A stretch of DNA of 64,000 bases from Antitrichia curtipendula (lineage: Eukaryota; Streptophyta; Bryopsida; Hypnales; Leucodontaceae): assembly GCA_951230915.1 (NCBI GenBank), contig OX579635.1, positions 16,120,001 through 16,184,000 on the forward strand, read 5' to 3'. Each line of letters opens with the position of its first letter. Positions within the stretch are counted from its first letter, which is position 1. Made by a program: the position numbers and the translations under genes. Shown piece by piece: positions 21,945 through 34,480 of this stretch. The notes beneath the pieces are model-generated. The model ran no database searches, was not told where the DNA came from, and was given only the letters and a program-made list of their open reading frames with translations.

Positions 21945-24225
21945 AAAGGTGATTAAATTATCTTTATGTGTTGCGTTTTGGCATTGTTACTAGTACTACT
22001 ATTATTGTTGCAATGCAACTACTGCAAAGCTTGTCAAATTGCATTGTTGTGTATGCTTCCTCAATTTAGTTTACGTTATTGACATCCTTATATCATATAT
22101 GCATATATGTATGTATCTTTTTGGAATGCTGACTGTAGTAACATGATTTGGGAAGCAATGCAAATGACGGTTGCAACTAGCAGTTATGAGGTTCTTAATT
22201 TTTTCCCCTTACACTCGTTGTTTGGCTAAGAACAATGCTCAATGACCAACAACCCTTTCCAACCACTATGAATTGCCTAGACAATGAGTTGGTAGCATGC
22301 CCGCTACTTTGTTTTAGAACATTATACAAAAGTTTTCATTTGTGGTCTACTTCTATTGCTCTTCCCAAAATTTTCAGGTCCTTCCAAATTGTATATTCAA
22401 TCAGGTAACCTTCCCTATAAGTACGACAATCCCATCCCATTTTTATTATTGTCATCAATTTCACTTCATAAAAAATAGCTACACAATAAAGGCAATAATA
22501 ATGAAGATGCATATGGACAAAGAAAGGCCTATATCTAATTGATTTATTTGCTTGAGTTATGTGCAAAGGAAGTCTTCTTCTATTGGCCATTTGATCTAGG
22601 ATAAGACTATGGTTTCATTCATTCATAAATACATACTTAGACATTGGAATGAAACTAATTCTAAGATGAAGTTTTTACACTACTTAACAACTATGAGAGA
22701 TTATTAATATTGAGTCATTGAGTGATTGAATTTTAAGCATCTTTTGCCTTAATAAACGATAAGTGACCTTTGCTACTTAACATTAGATGATTTGAATTTT
22801 CTTTGAAGAACCTAACTAGAGAAGATTACTTCACTACAAGAGATGGGTTGGTCTTAAAGATGAGAGATGAGTACCAAATTGCTGAAATTTGTTTTGCATT
22901 GCTAAAAGGTCTCATTCAATACCAAAAATCAGTAAAGCTGGGTTGACAATGTTGATTGGTCACAAAATGCCTCAAAATCAACTAATTCGTAGTCAATTCA
23001 ACAAGGCGGTTCCTACTAGTAATATTAACATAATTATTTTATATTACAGAGTATTATTGTTTGGTGTCAGTAGCCTTACAAAAATCTTGTTGTAGTAAAC
23101 AAACAAACAGAAGTAGAAGGCACAATGGCTCAATTATTAGTAATAATTTAGGTAGCTACAATCATCACCTTCATACAAAATTTCAGAAACCAAAGAAGCG
23201 CATGAAATTATTTAAAAATAAAAAACTGAAACCCATTCTTATGTTGTCAATTAAGAAAAAAAATGTTGAGCTAAAGCCACTATGTTGATTTGGTGAGAGA
23301 AAAAAATTTGAAACCCGGCCTTCCTTGTTGCCGTTGATGTTGAAAAAAATTGATACCGTATCAAGGCAGTGCTAAATCTCAGCCGTTTGTAGGATTAGTG
23401 TTTGGTGCTTTTAAAGTTGGCTTCTACTATACATTTGTGTGTTTTCAAGGAATTGATCCCATGTCATCTTCAACATTGCCTCAAGCTTCCATTTTACTAA
23501 AGTCATGGAATTCATGACATTGAGCAGGTGAACATAATGCTCAAAGGGCTATCTTTTGGGGGGCTTTAGGATTTAGATGCTAATTCAAGAATTTAAACAT
23601 GTCGATCTCGGGAAAGGGGAAGAGCAAGAGAGCTTACAGTGGCCTACCTTTAGTCCGTACATTATCTCACTTACGGCATTCTATTGTGTGCAAGACATTT
23701 GATAAAGGTGTGTCAAATTCAAGGTTAAAATTTCTCGTGTTATTTGGTTGAAGCTTTGCAAGCTTATTTGATCTATCTTGGAAGTCTTGCATACTCTTCC
23801 ATAGGCAAGCTTGTCCAATTTGTTTGGAGGTTTGTCAGGGCATGTAAGAGTTTATACTAAATGGTAATGGTGAGTCTTGTTATTTGTTTTGTGTGCATTC
23901 TTTTCATCCTCTCCTTGTGAAATTTCAAATGGCTAAAATCTTTTCTATTTTTTATGGCTTCATTTCTATTTTTGCAAGGTAAACTATTTCAAACATCCTT
24001 GTATCTCATGTTTTTTTTGCTCAGGTCGTGGCAATAGATCATTGCCTTCTCAATTCAATTCAAAAGACCTTTGGAAAAGATGACTCTTGAAAAGACCCTA
24101 ATGGCATCAATGGTAAATTTGGAAAGCCTACAAGAAGCAATTTGATTCAAGAAGGTACATTTTTCCCAATCATTTCTTAGTTTTGTTGATTGCATATCAT
24201 GTGGTGTGACCAAAAATTAAATGTT
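21945..24225. other. No gene seen
   Basis: AT-rich with scattered short frames on both strands. CACTACAAGAG at 22833 resembles a CACTA end, but no partner end was located nearby. Confidence 0.45.
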
Positions 24226-24978
24226 GCTTTAACCCCTAAAGGACTAAGATGCGTTTTTTGGTAATATAGAAATTTTGGGCAGGTACTTGTGAATGCAGAT
24301 TTTCATATTTTTGGCTGAAATTTTAATAGAAGTTGTGCACAAGGAATATCTTTCAAATGCACTAAATTTCATGACATTGGAAATACGCATAAAAAATTAT
24401 GGCCTAATATGTTACTTTTTTTCTCAACTGGGCAGTTCAAGCAGATAAAAAAAAAATCACTTTTTTCAGAAATAAAAAATTTGAAATTGGTTTTCTAGAG
24501 TTATATATACGTAGAAAGCTTTTTAATCATACCAATTTGACCACTGAGTCAAAAGTTATGGGGAGTTTTAGTTTGCAGGTGATTATGGAATCTCTACTTT
24601 GAAATAAACTTTGAAGTCCTTTATCTTACTCAATTTTCAATACTTTTTGAAAAAATTAAAAACATAGAATATAGATTAATTATTATAACATTTCAACCAT
24701 TGGGATTGGCATTTTCTAATTTCATACCTAAATTTTTAACAATTTTGTATTTTGAATCATTCTCTAGTTCTTTCTACTTACTATTTTTTTCCTATATGTT
24801 GTACAATTACAAATGATGTAAAAATTTTTAAGCATGTAGCCAACTTATTTAGGAAAAAGAATTCAAAGAAGCACCACCATTTTGGACATTTTTTCATAGA
24901 AAAGTGAGCTCCTGAAGTGCAGCTGACTGGTTTTCCGCAGGGCCAAAAAAACGATTTCGGTGAATTTGAATGCTTATA

Positions 24979-25417
24979 AGGTAAACCAGCCCATTACAGT
25001 CAGATGACCCATAGTGGACATCTTATGACCCCATGATGGTTTTTTAGACCACAATCAATATCTAACCTGACACCTATGGAGTGATTAGTGACCTCATTAG
25101 GAACACCCAAATTTTCAGTGTAAATCACTGTAGGAAGTGATTTTTCATAGCATTCCACATTAGAAATTATTGTGACCACTTTAGGTGATTAAGATGAGCA
25201 TATTGGATACACTTTTTGTTGGTTAAGAGGCATCTTGTAGACTATGTTGGGAAGATCACTTCAAAAATACATAATTAATTCACACTTTGTCTGAAAAATA
25301 AAATTTCAATTGCTCTCACTATTTCTCACTTATCTTTCAATGAGAAAAAATTTGAAAATTTTCAACAATGGCATGAGGGCAGATTCGAAATTATGACCAC
25401 AACGGGCTGGTTTACCT
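24979..25417. mobile_element. 439-bp MITE with TA target duplication
   Basis: TIRs AGGTAAACCAGCCC (24979) and its complement GGGCTGGTTTACCT (to 25417), flanked by TA on both sides (24977-24978 and 25418-25419). The paralogous copy at 40.6 kb shows the uninterrupted site ('gctaatatcttg' on the reverse strand), which confirms the insertion and its TA duplication. TA duplication fits Tc1/mariner-Stowaway type elements. Confidence 0.85.
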
Positions 25418-25886
25418 TATCTTGCAATCCACGCGGTGAAAGATTCTGAAATTTTTAGCACATATTTTCAAGTCAACATACTACAAGATCTTATGGTTAC
25501 ATGTGTCAAAAAAAGTTTTTTTCAAAAATTTGGTACTTGTACTAGAAATGGCAGTTCTTGAGTGTTTTTGGTGAAAACATAATCATGGAACTTTCACTAC
25601 AACAAAACCAGTGTTTTATGATTGCAAAATATGACTGCAATGAGTCGTAAAATCGAAAAATATGACTGGTGCAAAAATCACTGTAGATGACTGCAACATG
25701 ACTGACATGAGTCATTACCGACGAGTCGCTTCGGACATCAGTCATATTAGTAGTCATATTTTTTAGGGGGTATAATTATCCATAATTAGCCGTATTTTTT
25801 GCCAACAAGGCGTATACTTTGACTATCTTTGAGGGCTTGACTTTTTTTTGAGTTGCCCGGGCAAACAAAAATAAATCCTACGTGGC

Positions 25887-26095
25887 ATGTGACTCCATGT
25901 AGTCATTTTTTTGGCTAACGTGGAATATGACTGCGGTTAGTCATATTTTGGATAATGTGGCATATGACTTTGTACAGTCATATTTTTCGTAGATGTGGAA
26001 TATGACTTTTGTTAGTCATATTTTTGAATGATGTGGAATATGACTCTTGTGAGTCATATTTTACTAATGTGATATATGACTCTTATGAGTCATAT
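25887..26095. repeat. Six palindromes TATGACT(n7-8)AGTCATA at 38-bp period
   Basis: Units start at 25887, 25925, 25962, 26000, 26038 and 26074, spaced 38, 37, 38, 38 and 36 bp. Each is an inverted repeat of TATGACT around a short centre. They lie near the left end of the CACTA-type element, where transposase-binding subterminal repeats are expected. Confidence 0.8.
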
Positions 26096-26459
26096 TTTGG
26101 TTGATGTGGTAGTTCATATGAATGTCATTGGTAGTTTCTAACTAATTGCAGTCATATTTTGAAAAATACAAAGTCATATTTTGGAAAAGACTCCATGTAG
26201 TTAAAAATGAATATATATGATTTTAGAGATATACAAGAGATAATCATACTAGAAAGGGAGAATGTAAGAAGGAAAGCAACTCTCTTCATTGACATTTATT
26301 AGTCACCAATACAAAACATATATACCACAATGAATCATTTCACAAAATTCAATAAGGCCTATATTTCTTACAATAATGTGAAGATGGCTCTATTGGGTTG
26401 CAAGTAGCCTCCAATAACTTTGTTTCAACTTTTGGTGCCTACATAAACAATTAAAGAAA

Positions 26460-27130
26460 TGGGAGGTTAATCTTTAGTGAATGAACAACAAAGCTCAACC
26501 TTCAAAGGCTTATAACAACACAAAATATATAGCTCAAGTTTAGAGTAGGAAAAATAAGAATGGTAATGGAGAAAACAAGAAGAAAAATAAACAAGTACTA
26601 AGAGAAAACAACAAACAAGAATTAAAATGCAATAAAAAACAAGAAACAACAACTAAGACACAATAAGAAATAAGAAGCAACAACTAGGACACAATAAGAA
26701 ACAAGAAGCAACAACTAAGATACAACAAGAAACAAGAAGCAACAACTAAGACACAACAAGAAAGAAGAAACAACAACTAGGACACAACAAGAAACAAGAG
26801 TTAAGATGCAACAAAAAGAAACAAGAAGCAACAACTAAGATACAACAAGAAACAACAAGAAACAAGAATTAAAATGCAACAAAAATAAATAAGAAGCAAG
26901 AATTGAAAAGTAACAACAAGAAACAAAAAACAAGAACTAAGAAGAAGAAAGAGTTAAAATGTTAGAGAAAGAAAGAGTTTAGATGCAACAACAAGAAATA
27001 AGAAGCATGATTAGAACTAAGAAGCAACAAGAAAGAAGAGTTAAGATGCAACAAAAGACAACAACTAAGAAGCAAAAAAAAGAAGCAATAACAAGTATGA
27101 ACTAAGAGACAATAAAAGGCAAGGAAGAAG
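26460..27130. repeat. Purine-rich ACAACAAGAAACAAGAAGC tandem tract
   Basis: Irregular tandem copies of 'aagaaacaagaagcaacaactaagacacaac' make a strand-asymmetric A/G/C tract of about 650 bp almost without T on the plus strand. Interior of the CACTA-type element. Confidence 0.7.
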
Positions 27131-27139
27131 GGCCCAAAG

Positions 27140-27320
27140 AAGTTCGGCTAGGGTTTCAAAACCCTAAAAAGTGGTGGCTAGGGTTTCAAAACCCTAAAAA
27201 AGTGTCGGCTAGGGTTTTAAAATCCTAAAAAGTGGTGGCTAGGATTTCAAAACCCTAAAAAAATGGTGACTAGATTTTAAAATCCTAAAAAATAGGTGAG
27301 TAGGATTTCAAAATCTTAAA
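27140..27320. repeat. GGCTAGGGTTTCAAAACCCT tandem array
   Basis: About five copies of a unit of about 42 bp built on 'gtggctagggtttcaaaaccctaaaaa'. Each unit is itself an inverted repeat of AGGGTTT around CAAA, with telomere-like AACCCTAAA. Interior of the CACTA-type element. Confidence 0.75.
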
Positions 27321-27707
27321 CAATGGCTTGTCCAATTTTTTTTTTAATTGCCCGTATTTTTCTTGGATTGCCCAAAACAAAAAAAATGACACTATCATGA
27401 AAATATGATTGACAATATGACTTAGCGTTCCCCAAACATGTTCCCTACGTTCCCTATGAAGTACTTTGGTGTTTCTAATGGTTGTATAGTGTATACTTGT
27501 AAAGTAAAAGGTCCAAAAATGACTGACAATCATATTTTGCAGTCATATTTTTCCTCAAGGTGTTGGCCTTCAAGAATATGACTGCAACTAGTCGTCAGTC
27601 ATCCTCAATCATATTTTTGCAGTCATAAAATACGCGTTTTCTTGTAGTGGTTAGGGGTTAAGCTACACAAAGTTGACATCTTCATTTCTTTTGCAACTCT
27701 GAGTGGC

Positions 27708-28099
27708 TCAATCTGTTCCATAGTTGTTTACAAAGAAAATAATGTTCTCTCTTAACTTTCTAGAATTAATGGGTTTTTTGGGATGTTGCGTGAATTCAAA
27801 AAGAAGTGGGTTGCGAGCATGTTCTGGAAGTTGGAATTCAATGTTCCAGAAGTGTATTTGATGGATAATCAATGCTTCTGAACTACACTCATTACAAGGA
27901 CAACTTCTTTTTCGTTTTGAAGAATCGTCATCAATTTGCCTATCTGACAATTAAATGATTTTGTTTTAATACAATATTTGCCTCTAAACTTTGATGCAAT
28001 TAACGCTAACATTGTGGGAATCCTGACTGTCTCTGGTAGTAGGGGAATGAAGAGCACAGTTGAAATACGAGTCCAATTTCCTGTCCTTTGATGGGTCAC
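27708..28099 (-). pseudogene. Possible transposon-protein remnant
   Basis: Two overlapping minus frames; the second (27950-27708) contains KRKRSCPCNECSSEALIIHQ, reminiscent of a CPCxxC zinc-knuckle N-terminus of En/Spm-type transposases. The frames are short, shifted and lack a start in context. Weak assignment. Confidence 0.25.
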
Positions 28100-29568
28100 T
28101 CAATTATGGTGGAAGAAGACGATGTAGATGCTAGCATTTAGAGTCTACAAAGGGAATTGTGAAGGTGGAGAATTCTAGGAAGGTCAGCACTTTTGTCTTT
28201 TAATATTGTCTTTTGCTTACAAAAAATTTCAACAAGACCTTTATTTTGAGGATGTACAAGTGCTTTCCCATAGTAAAAGTAATGGCAAGTTCCCATACTA
28301 AAGTCTTACTGTGATTGTGAAGATCCATTTTCGAAGAAAGAAGATGTTGGTAGAGGGGGACAAAATAACCACAAGAAACTTAACATTGTCAATTCATAAT
28401 ACAATGTGTCAACTATGAAAAACGGCAACAATGTTTAGAAAATTAAACATAGTGATAAATAGGAGAGTAAAAACAATGTATACCAAATGACCAATCATAA
28501 TAAAACTAAATTTGAATATGAAATGCTCAACCAATAAAAATTTTAAATGCCAACTTCCAAAATTCATAACTAACTCCATGGCACTCCATAAGAAATATGA
28601 AACGACTTGGAATAAATGCTAACTTCATTTGTCTTTCAAGGAAAATTTACTGAAAAACATTCCAAAAGGTTCGACCTCCACAATTAAATTTTCAGATCTT
28701 GAATGAGCGCTTTATGGAACCTCCAACCCCAGTACCAAAATGTGGAGCAGAACGTGTAAGGGAGGCTGCCTAGGTCCGTTCGTTCACACTTGCTTGGCAT
28801 ATATGGGTTTCGAATTATAATGAACGGTAATTTTTATTTGTTGCGTGAAGATACGAACATTCACATCCTGTCACCAGTCAAAAAGATGCCAACTATCACA
28901 ATTTCAATAACAAAAGCAACGTCAGCTCTCCTCCTGTGCAGTCCTTGCCATGGAGCTGCGAACACAATGATGCTTTCCACGCTGAACTGTTGAACCATAC
29001 CCAATGTTAGACCGCAGTTGGCCAACGATTTTGAGAACCGAATTCTAAATTTGAGACCTAACAGAGAGCATCACAATTTTCTTTAAGAAAAAGAGCGTAA
29101 CGGTTGCACGGGCCCCTAAAAAACTCACATTCATAAGAAAACACCACGGGTCAAGAGAACCCGTGAATTGCCAACAGCCGTGCAATCGGAATAATGGAGT
29201 ATGAGAAGACAAAGAGCAAAAGCAAGGACCATAGCGATATCCAAGAGTTTGAAGATCACACACACAACCAGTCCTGTTCACATAATCTCGGACGACTTCA
29301 GCAACGGAACATCCTCATGTTCCTTAAAAAATTAACACAACAGATCACATGGACACAAAACAACGTATTATCAGTGAGCAAAACCCTCCACAGAAGTACC
29401 ACTGGACATCCGATCACCAAACTGCTCAGTCATTTTCGAAGACCACACTTCTTGATTTGCGGTACCAAATCTGGTCACATGACATCACTACAACCTTGCT
29501 TGAGGTTACAATTCCAATATGATTCAACAAAATCATAGGCACAACAATCCGGCCATCTCTCCTCGTCC
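28100..29568. other. Intergenic and 3' flank of RPSA; no gene seen
   Basis: No coding signature. The last few hundred bases are the presumed 3' untranslated region of the minus-strand ribosomal protein gene. Confidence 0.4.
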
Positions 29569-31352
29569 TTACTGGGCAGCGGGTTCCCAGCCGACCGGTG
29601 CAACAGGTGCAGCAGCCGCAGGAGCACCAGTGTCCCATCCGGTGGGAGCCGCAGGGCCAGCCCCCACATCCCAACCAGCAGCAGGAGCAGCGCCCGTCCA
29701 CTCCGGAGCTGGAGCCCCCGCAGGCACGGCAGCAGCAGCGGTGGCATCCACCTCCCATTGACCAGCCTCCGCGGCATCAGGGCCCCATTGGGCGTCCCCT
29801 CCCAGAGCAAGTGCCGGGGCTGCGTATTCCACAGTTGCAAAATCGGGGGCTGCTCCTTCCTCTTCGTCACGGTCCTTGCTTTCTTCCGGCTCCCGGTAGA
29901 AAAACAGATCCACCTACACCAAGGAAACATGCAACCCAAACAAATCAGCGGCTACAGTCATCAACAACACTCTCGAAAACTATCATGTCCATGGATGACA
30001 CTCTTCCTGCTTTGAGTCAGACATCATAGTGTTCTGCCCCAACCACTACACCAGTATTGTGAAGGTAAAAGACAGGTTGTCACTAATGTCATGACGGAAA
30101 AATGAAAGTACACTCATATGAACCACTCTTGAAAATGGGAGAGAACCACCCTGTACCGTCACAACACTCCACTACTGCACCAGAAAGCGCAATTACTGCA
30201 GTCCCGGCTAACTCTTGAACAGATTTATTTACTGTTCGCCATAATGTTGAATTAGAATACACATTGGTAAGTGAAAACAAAAAGGGTCGGCACAAATTCA
30301 TGTAAGATTTAGTCCTTTGCATACGATTAAATACTTGAGTTAAAAGTCAATACCAATGTATAAATTGTAGTGTAGATACTCCAAATCAAACAAAGCAAGA
30401 CAAGCGCGCATTCAAGGGTAGTACCATCACGTCCCATGGCTGGGCGGCGGAGATAGTGCCCCGCATCTGCAACACCATGCGGGCCAGCAGCCAGAAAAGG
30501 GCACCGATGCTGTGCTTGCCCTTGTTGTTGGCGGGGATGGCAATGTCCACGTACCGCATGGGAGAGTCCGTGTCGCAGAACGCGATCACGGGAATGTTTC
30601 CCAAAGCCGCCTCCATGATAGGCTGTGCAATCAAGAAAACACGGTCAGCGCCAATCCACGGTCTAACCTAAAACAAACAGAGTCCTCACACTCCTCACAA
30701 ACAACACAGGCGCTGCCCTCTAAATTACTCCACAAATCACCTCCTCCACACAACATTCTACACTCCAAACACACGCACACACACCATTCCAAATGGAGAA
30801 GCTCACCTGGTGGTCAGTGCGGGGGTCCGTCAAGATCAGGAGACGAGGCTCGCAGAACGTGTTCTGCAACTGATTCGTAAAAGTACCAGGAGTGTGCCGT
30901 CCGGCGATGGCCTGGCATCCCGTATACTGCGCGAATTTCAACACGGCGCGCTGGCCGTAGGGCCTGGCGGATTGCACGATAATGTCCTGGGGATTCTCAA
31001 TGGCGGCAATCACTCTCGCAGCCAACTCCAGCTTCTCGTAGGTCTTGCCCACATTGATAATGAAAATGCCTGCCAAACAGACCACCGAAAACCCTAGAAT
31101 AAGCAAAACCCTAGTGTGTTCTCGGACCAACGAAGCGAACACGAAAGCTCTCACATGAGAAGGATGCGAGAGAGTTAAAACAGCGCGTGCACGCGAAAAT
31201 CACAAGACACAAAAGGAAAAACACGAAACCCTAATTAGTGGCGTACCGTCGTTCCGGCGCTTCCAGACATAGCGCTCCATCTGGTAGTCGCAGTTCTTGG
31301 TGCCGAGGTGCACATCGGCAGCCAGCATCATCTGCGCATCGCTCTCTTTCAT
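29569..31352 (-). CDS. RPSA: 40S ribosomal protein SA (uS2, laminin-receptor-like)
   Basis: Four exons, 31352-31247, 31069-30807, 30622-30425 and 29913-29569, with GT-AG junctions and phases that close to 303 codons plus TAA, the normal size for plant RPSA. The core is unmistakable: [83 protein letters not shown] and [13 protein letters not shown]. The C-terminal 115 residues are acidic then Ala/Pro/Trp-rich (GWD, PEWTG repeats), as in this family. The product sits on the 40S head and is needed for 18S maturation. The ATG at 31352 is in good context (CACCATGA), but the N-terminus is about 10-15 residues shorter than usual; the frame is open further upstream without an ATG. Telobox-like AAACCCTAA and CCCTAAAG motifs lie in intron 1 and the leader. 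Confidence 0.97.
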
Positions 31353-31468
31353 GGTGACGAGCTGGGGCACGTCGGTGGCGGCGAGCAAGAGTTCTTGCGG
31401 AGCTGCGAGAGCTGGAGATGCAGCTGCGAAAAAGAGAGTTCCTTTCGCCCTGCCCACCAATTCACCAT
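31349..31468 (-). other. uORF overlapping the RPSA start (ATGA)
   Basis: An upstream ATG at 31468 opens a 39-codon frame whose TGA (31351-31349) overlaps the RPSA ATG as ATGA. A second ATG at 31473 gives a 3-codon frame. Both would matter only if the transcript starts upstream of 31473, which the sequence cannot tell. Confidence 0.45.
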
Positions 31469-31477
31469 CCCATGACG

Positions 31478-31620
31478 ACGACGGAACCCTAAAGAAACCT
31501 CCTTTTGCCTTTTCTTTTTCTTTACGTCTTTCTTCTTTGTCGACAGCTTTATTCTTCTCGCTCCGTCTAACGCTCTAACTTCAATTACTGGATGGACACT
31601 GATCCATCGTATTAACTTAG
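31478..31620 (-). promoter_or_regulatory. RPSA leader and proximal promoter
   Basis: The minus strand here carries CTTTAGGGTTCC (a telobox-like element common in plant ribosomal-protein promoters) and pyrimidine/purine-rich tracts. No clear TATA box was seen. Confidence 0.4.
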
Positions 31621-31987
31621 TGCGTGTGATGACACTAATTTGCCAAAGTCACACTAATTTTTAATTAGTGCAGGTGGAAATAGTACTGGAATTTTCAGGA
31701 AAATAAATTTTTGGTGGGGGGGGGCCACTAATTACTTTCTAGGTGAGGCTAATTCCCCCCTTGTTAGTTGGACAAATCTATGTAGATGAACCCCCGAACT
31801 TCCCTAAAAATTGGGCAAGGAAAATATACCCTCCTTTGACATTGTCTAATTGTCACAATTAGATATTATTTATCATACATTATTAAATTGGAAATCCTTG
31901 AATTCATACTTGGAATTAGACACTCAAAATTAGCTTGGAGAAGTAAAAATATACAAATATAACTAATACAAAATAAAAGGCAAATTC
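31621..31987. other. Intergenic, no gene seen
   Basis: Repeats of 'cactaatt'/'attagtg' near 31630-31730 and a G9 run at 31716. No coding sequence. Confidence 0.4.
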
Positions 31988-32660
31988 TTAACCCTAAAAG
32001 ACCAACATGTTTATTTTGGCAACATAGAAATTTTGAGTTGGTCTATGTGACTGGAGATTTCCATATTTTATGTTGAAGTTTTAGTAGAAGGTGGGGAGAA
32101 GGAATATCTTTCTTATAGACTAAATTTCATGACATTTGGAATTTTGATTCTTAGGTTATGGTTTAATATGTGGGTTTTTTTGGTAAATGGGCAATCCGTG
32201 CAGGTTTTTTAAAATCTTTCTTATCAAAACAAAAATTTGAAATTAGTTTTCTAGAGTTGTATATACGTGGAAAGCATTTAATCATTCCATTTAGATGAAT
32301 GAGTCAAAAGTTTTGAGGAGTTTTTGTTTGTGGGCAATTATGGATATCCTATTCTAATTAAATTTTGAAGTCCTTTATTTCATTCAATTTTAAATATATT
32401 TTGGAAGATATAAAAGCTTAAGGTGTAGATTGTTCATTGCAACATTTCAACCATTGGGATTGACATTTTTCAATTCCATAATTGAATTCTTGACAATTTT
32501 TTATTTTGAATCATTTTCTACTTCTTTTTACTTACTATTTTTTTTCCTATATATTGTACGATTTTAAATGATCTAAGATTTTTCAAGCATGTAGCCATCT
32601 AGCCTTGAAGAATGAATCCAAAGAAGCACCACCTTTTGGAACATTTTTTCTTACAAATCC
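31988..32660. mobile_element. Truncated TTAACCCTAAAAG-family element
   Basis: Starts TTAACCCTAAAAGACC and follows the left half of the 24.2-kb element closely ('aacatagaaatttt', 'tatacgtggaaagc', 'aatgatctaagatttttcaagcatgtagcca', 'agaagcaccacc'). The similarity stops near 32660 with no right end. Confidence 0.7.
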
Positions 32661-33555
32661 ATTATGCTGAATAAAAGAAGCAAAATTTTTTAGCTATCCA
32701 AATTGCTTGAGTTTATTTCAGAAACAAGAAAACCTATATATTTTTTTGTTGAACTTTAATTGGCATGATTTTAGCCATTGCAATCTTTCATTATTCAAAA
32801 CGGATCTTTCATTTTTGAATAAGTACTGATGATTTGGGATTTTTCATTCATTTTTTGAGCTCATTGTTTGGATAGCTCTTAATCACAATATCATTCATTT
32901 CAAGCTTTGTCTCATGCAATTTCAACAAGAAAATAACACATGTGTTTGTAGTCCATTCTTACTAAAAATCTCCTTAAAGGTCAAGACTTATTATCTCATA
33001 TCTAGGATTATACTTAAAAACTCACTTAAAACACCCCTTTCTCTTATAATGATTGATGGATGAAAATATAATTTTAAATATTTATTAGTAATGTTTTCAT
33101 TCATCTATCATTTAAAATTCAAACATGTGGTTTCTAAGGGAATAAGTGGATTTACTATTTTCGAGAAGAGACTACAAAGGTTCTCATTTTCTATTGAAGA
33201 CAAGTACAAAATCCTACCGATAGAATCGAAAGAGAAACAAAGATATCAATCAAGACACCAAACATATTAGAAATATGAACACTCATTGAATTGTCATCAT
33301 GCTTGCTAGTCACCATAAAACATGGATTTATCTTGGAAGGATGTGGCCCTATGACCAAGGTGATTATTGAAAAGAAATTCAAATTCTAGGATAAATAGGT
33401 GCATTCATTGTTTTTACAATTTTCCTAGATATCATTCATGAGATACTTCCAATTCTCAATGTCCTTACTAAGTTAAAAAAATTAATATTCTTATATAAGG
33501 TGAATGCCCATATATACCCAATAAACTTGTATTGAAAATATCCCTAGAAGTGCCA
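32661..33555. other. AT-rich, no gene seen
   Basis: Only short frames; no recognisable family or repeat boundary. Confidence 0.4.
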
Positions 33556-34480
33556 TTAATTCCTAAAAGTCAGAGACTATGTTTTTACCAAAATTGCTCC
33601 AAAACTGCTATTTCTAATACAAGTATCAAATTTTAGAACAAAAACATTTTTGGAAAAATATAACCTTAGGATCTTGTATTTAACTAGTTTGAAAAGTTGT
33701 CAAAAAAACTGTAGAAATTTCCACCGTGTGGATTGCAAGATAAGAGCGTTTGAATTGCCAAAAATCTTTTTTTTGTCTCTACGAAAATCCGGGCATCTGC
33801 ACTTCACAAGGTCACATTGGTATGAAAAAATATACAAAATGGTGGTTATTCTTTAGATTTATTCATCAAGGAAAGTTGACTATATGCTTGAAAAATTTCA
33901 GATCATTTGGAATTGTGAAACATATAGGAAAAAAATAGTAAGTAGAAAGAGGTAGAGAATGTTCAAAACACTAAATTGTTGAGAATTTAAATATGAAATT
34001 GAAAAATGTCAATTCCAATGGTTGTAATGTTGTAATAAACAATTTACACCCAATGTTTGTTTGTTTTTTCAAAAATATTGAAAATTGAGTTAAGTAAAAG
34101 ACTTCAAAGTTGATTTCAGAGTAGAGATTTCATAACTACCCTCAAATTAAAACTCCTCATAACTTTCATCTCATTAATCAAGATGGATTGACTAAAAGCT
34201 TCCCATGTATATATAAATTTAAAGAATCAATTTCAAATTTATATTTTTTTTAAAAGTGATTTTTAAAGAAATTTTTACATCTACTTGGACTGCCCGCCAA
34301 CCAATGAAAATGACATGTCATGCAATAATTTTTTAATCATGTAGTCAAAAGTTATGAAAATTGTTGGGCCTTAAAGCTACTTCTCGAGCACATCTTGTGT
34401 GAAAATTTCAAAGAATTTTTTTTTTCCAATCATAGTGAGCTGTCCAAAATTACTATATTGCTTGGTCCTTTAGGGGTTAA
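33556..34480. mobile_element. 0.92-kb TTAACCCCTAAAGG-family element
   Basis: Starts TTAATTCCTAAAAGTC and ends GGTCCTTTAGGGGTTAA at 34480. The interior aligns end to end with the 40.4-kb copy and, in reverse, with the 24.2-kb copy. No coding capacity. Confidence 0.8.

Larger units (their letters stand above)
25595..27649. mobile_element. 2.05-kb CACTA-type non-autonomous element
   Basis: Starts CACTACAACAAAACCAG and ends as the complement of CACTACAAGAAAACGCG, with subterminal TGACTGCAA/GTCATATTTT repeats in both orientations. By comparison with the empty paralogue ('cctttaggga' on the reverse strand) it sits after CTTT, with TTT before and GTT after, a 3-bp duplication with one change. It encodes no recognisable transposase; the body is repeats (a 38-bp palindrome array, a purine-rich tract and an AACCCTAAA array). 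Confidence 0.8.
24229..27661. mobile_element. TTAACCCCTAAAGG-family element with two nested insertions
   Basis: The left end TTAACCCCTAAAGGAC is at 24229 and the right end, the complement of TTAACCCCT, finishes at 27661. GCT flanks both sides (24226-24228 and 27662-27664), a candidate 3-bp target duplication. Subtracting the insertions at 24979-25417 and 25595-27649 leaves an element of about 0.9 kb, the same size as the intact copies at 33.6 and 40.4 kb, and the interior aligns with them in the opposite orientation. No transposase. Confidence 0.8.

Noticed and set aside
22833..23095. CACTA element starting CACTACAAGAG
   Set aside because: No complementary end or 3-bp duplication was found; the nearby 'cttgttgtagt' is too imperfect.
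29475..30029. Several overlapping frames on both strands over the RPSA last exon
   Set aside because: GC-rich Ala/Pro/Trp repeat of RPSA gives open shadows in all frames; only the spliced RPSA frame has a family match.
31471..31473. ATG of the 3-codon uORF as the RPSA start
   Set aside because: It meets a stop after three codons; the ATG at 31352 is the only one in the RPSA frame.
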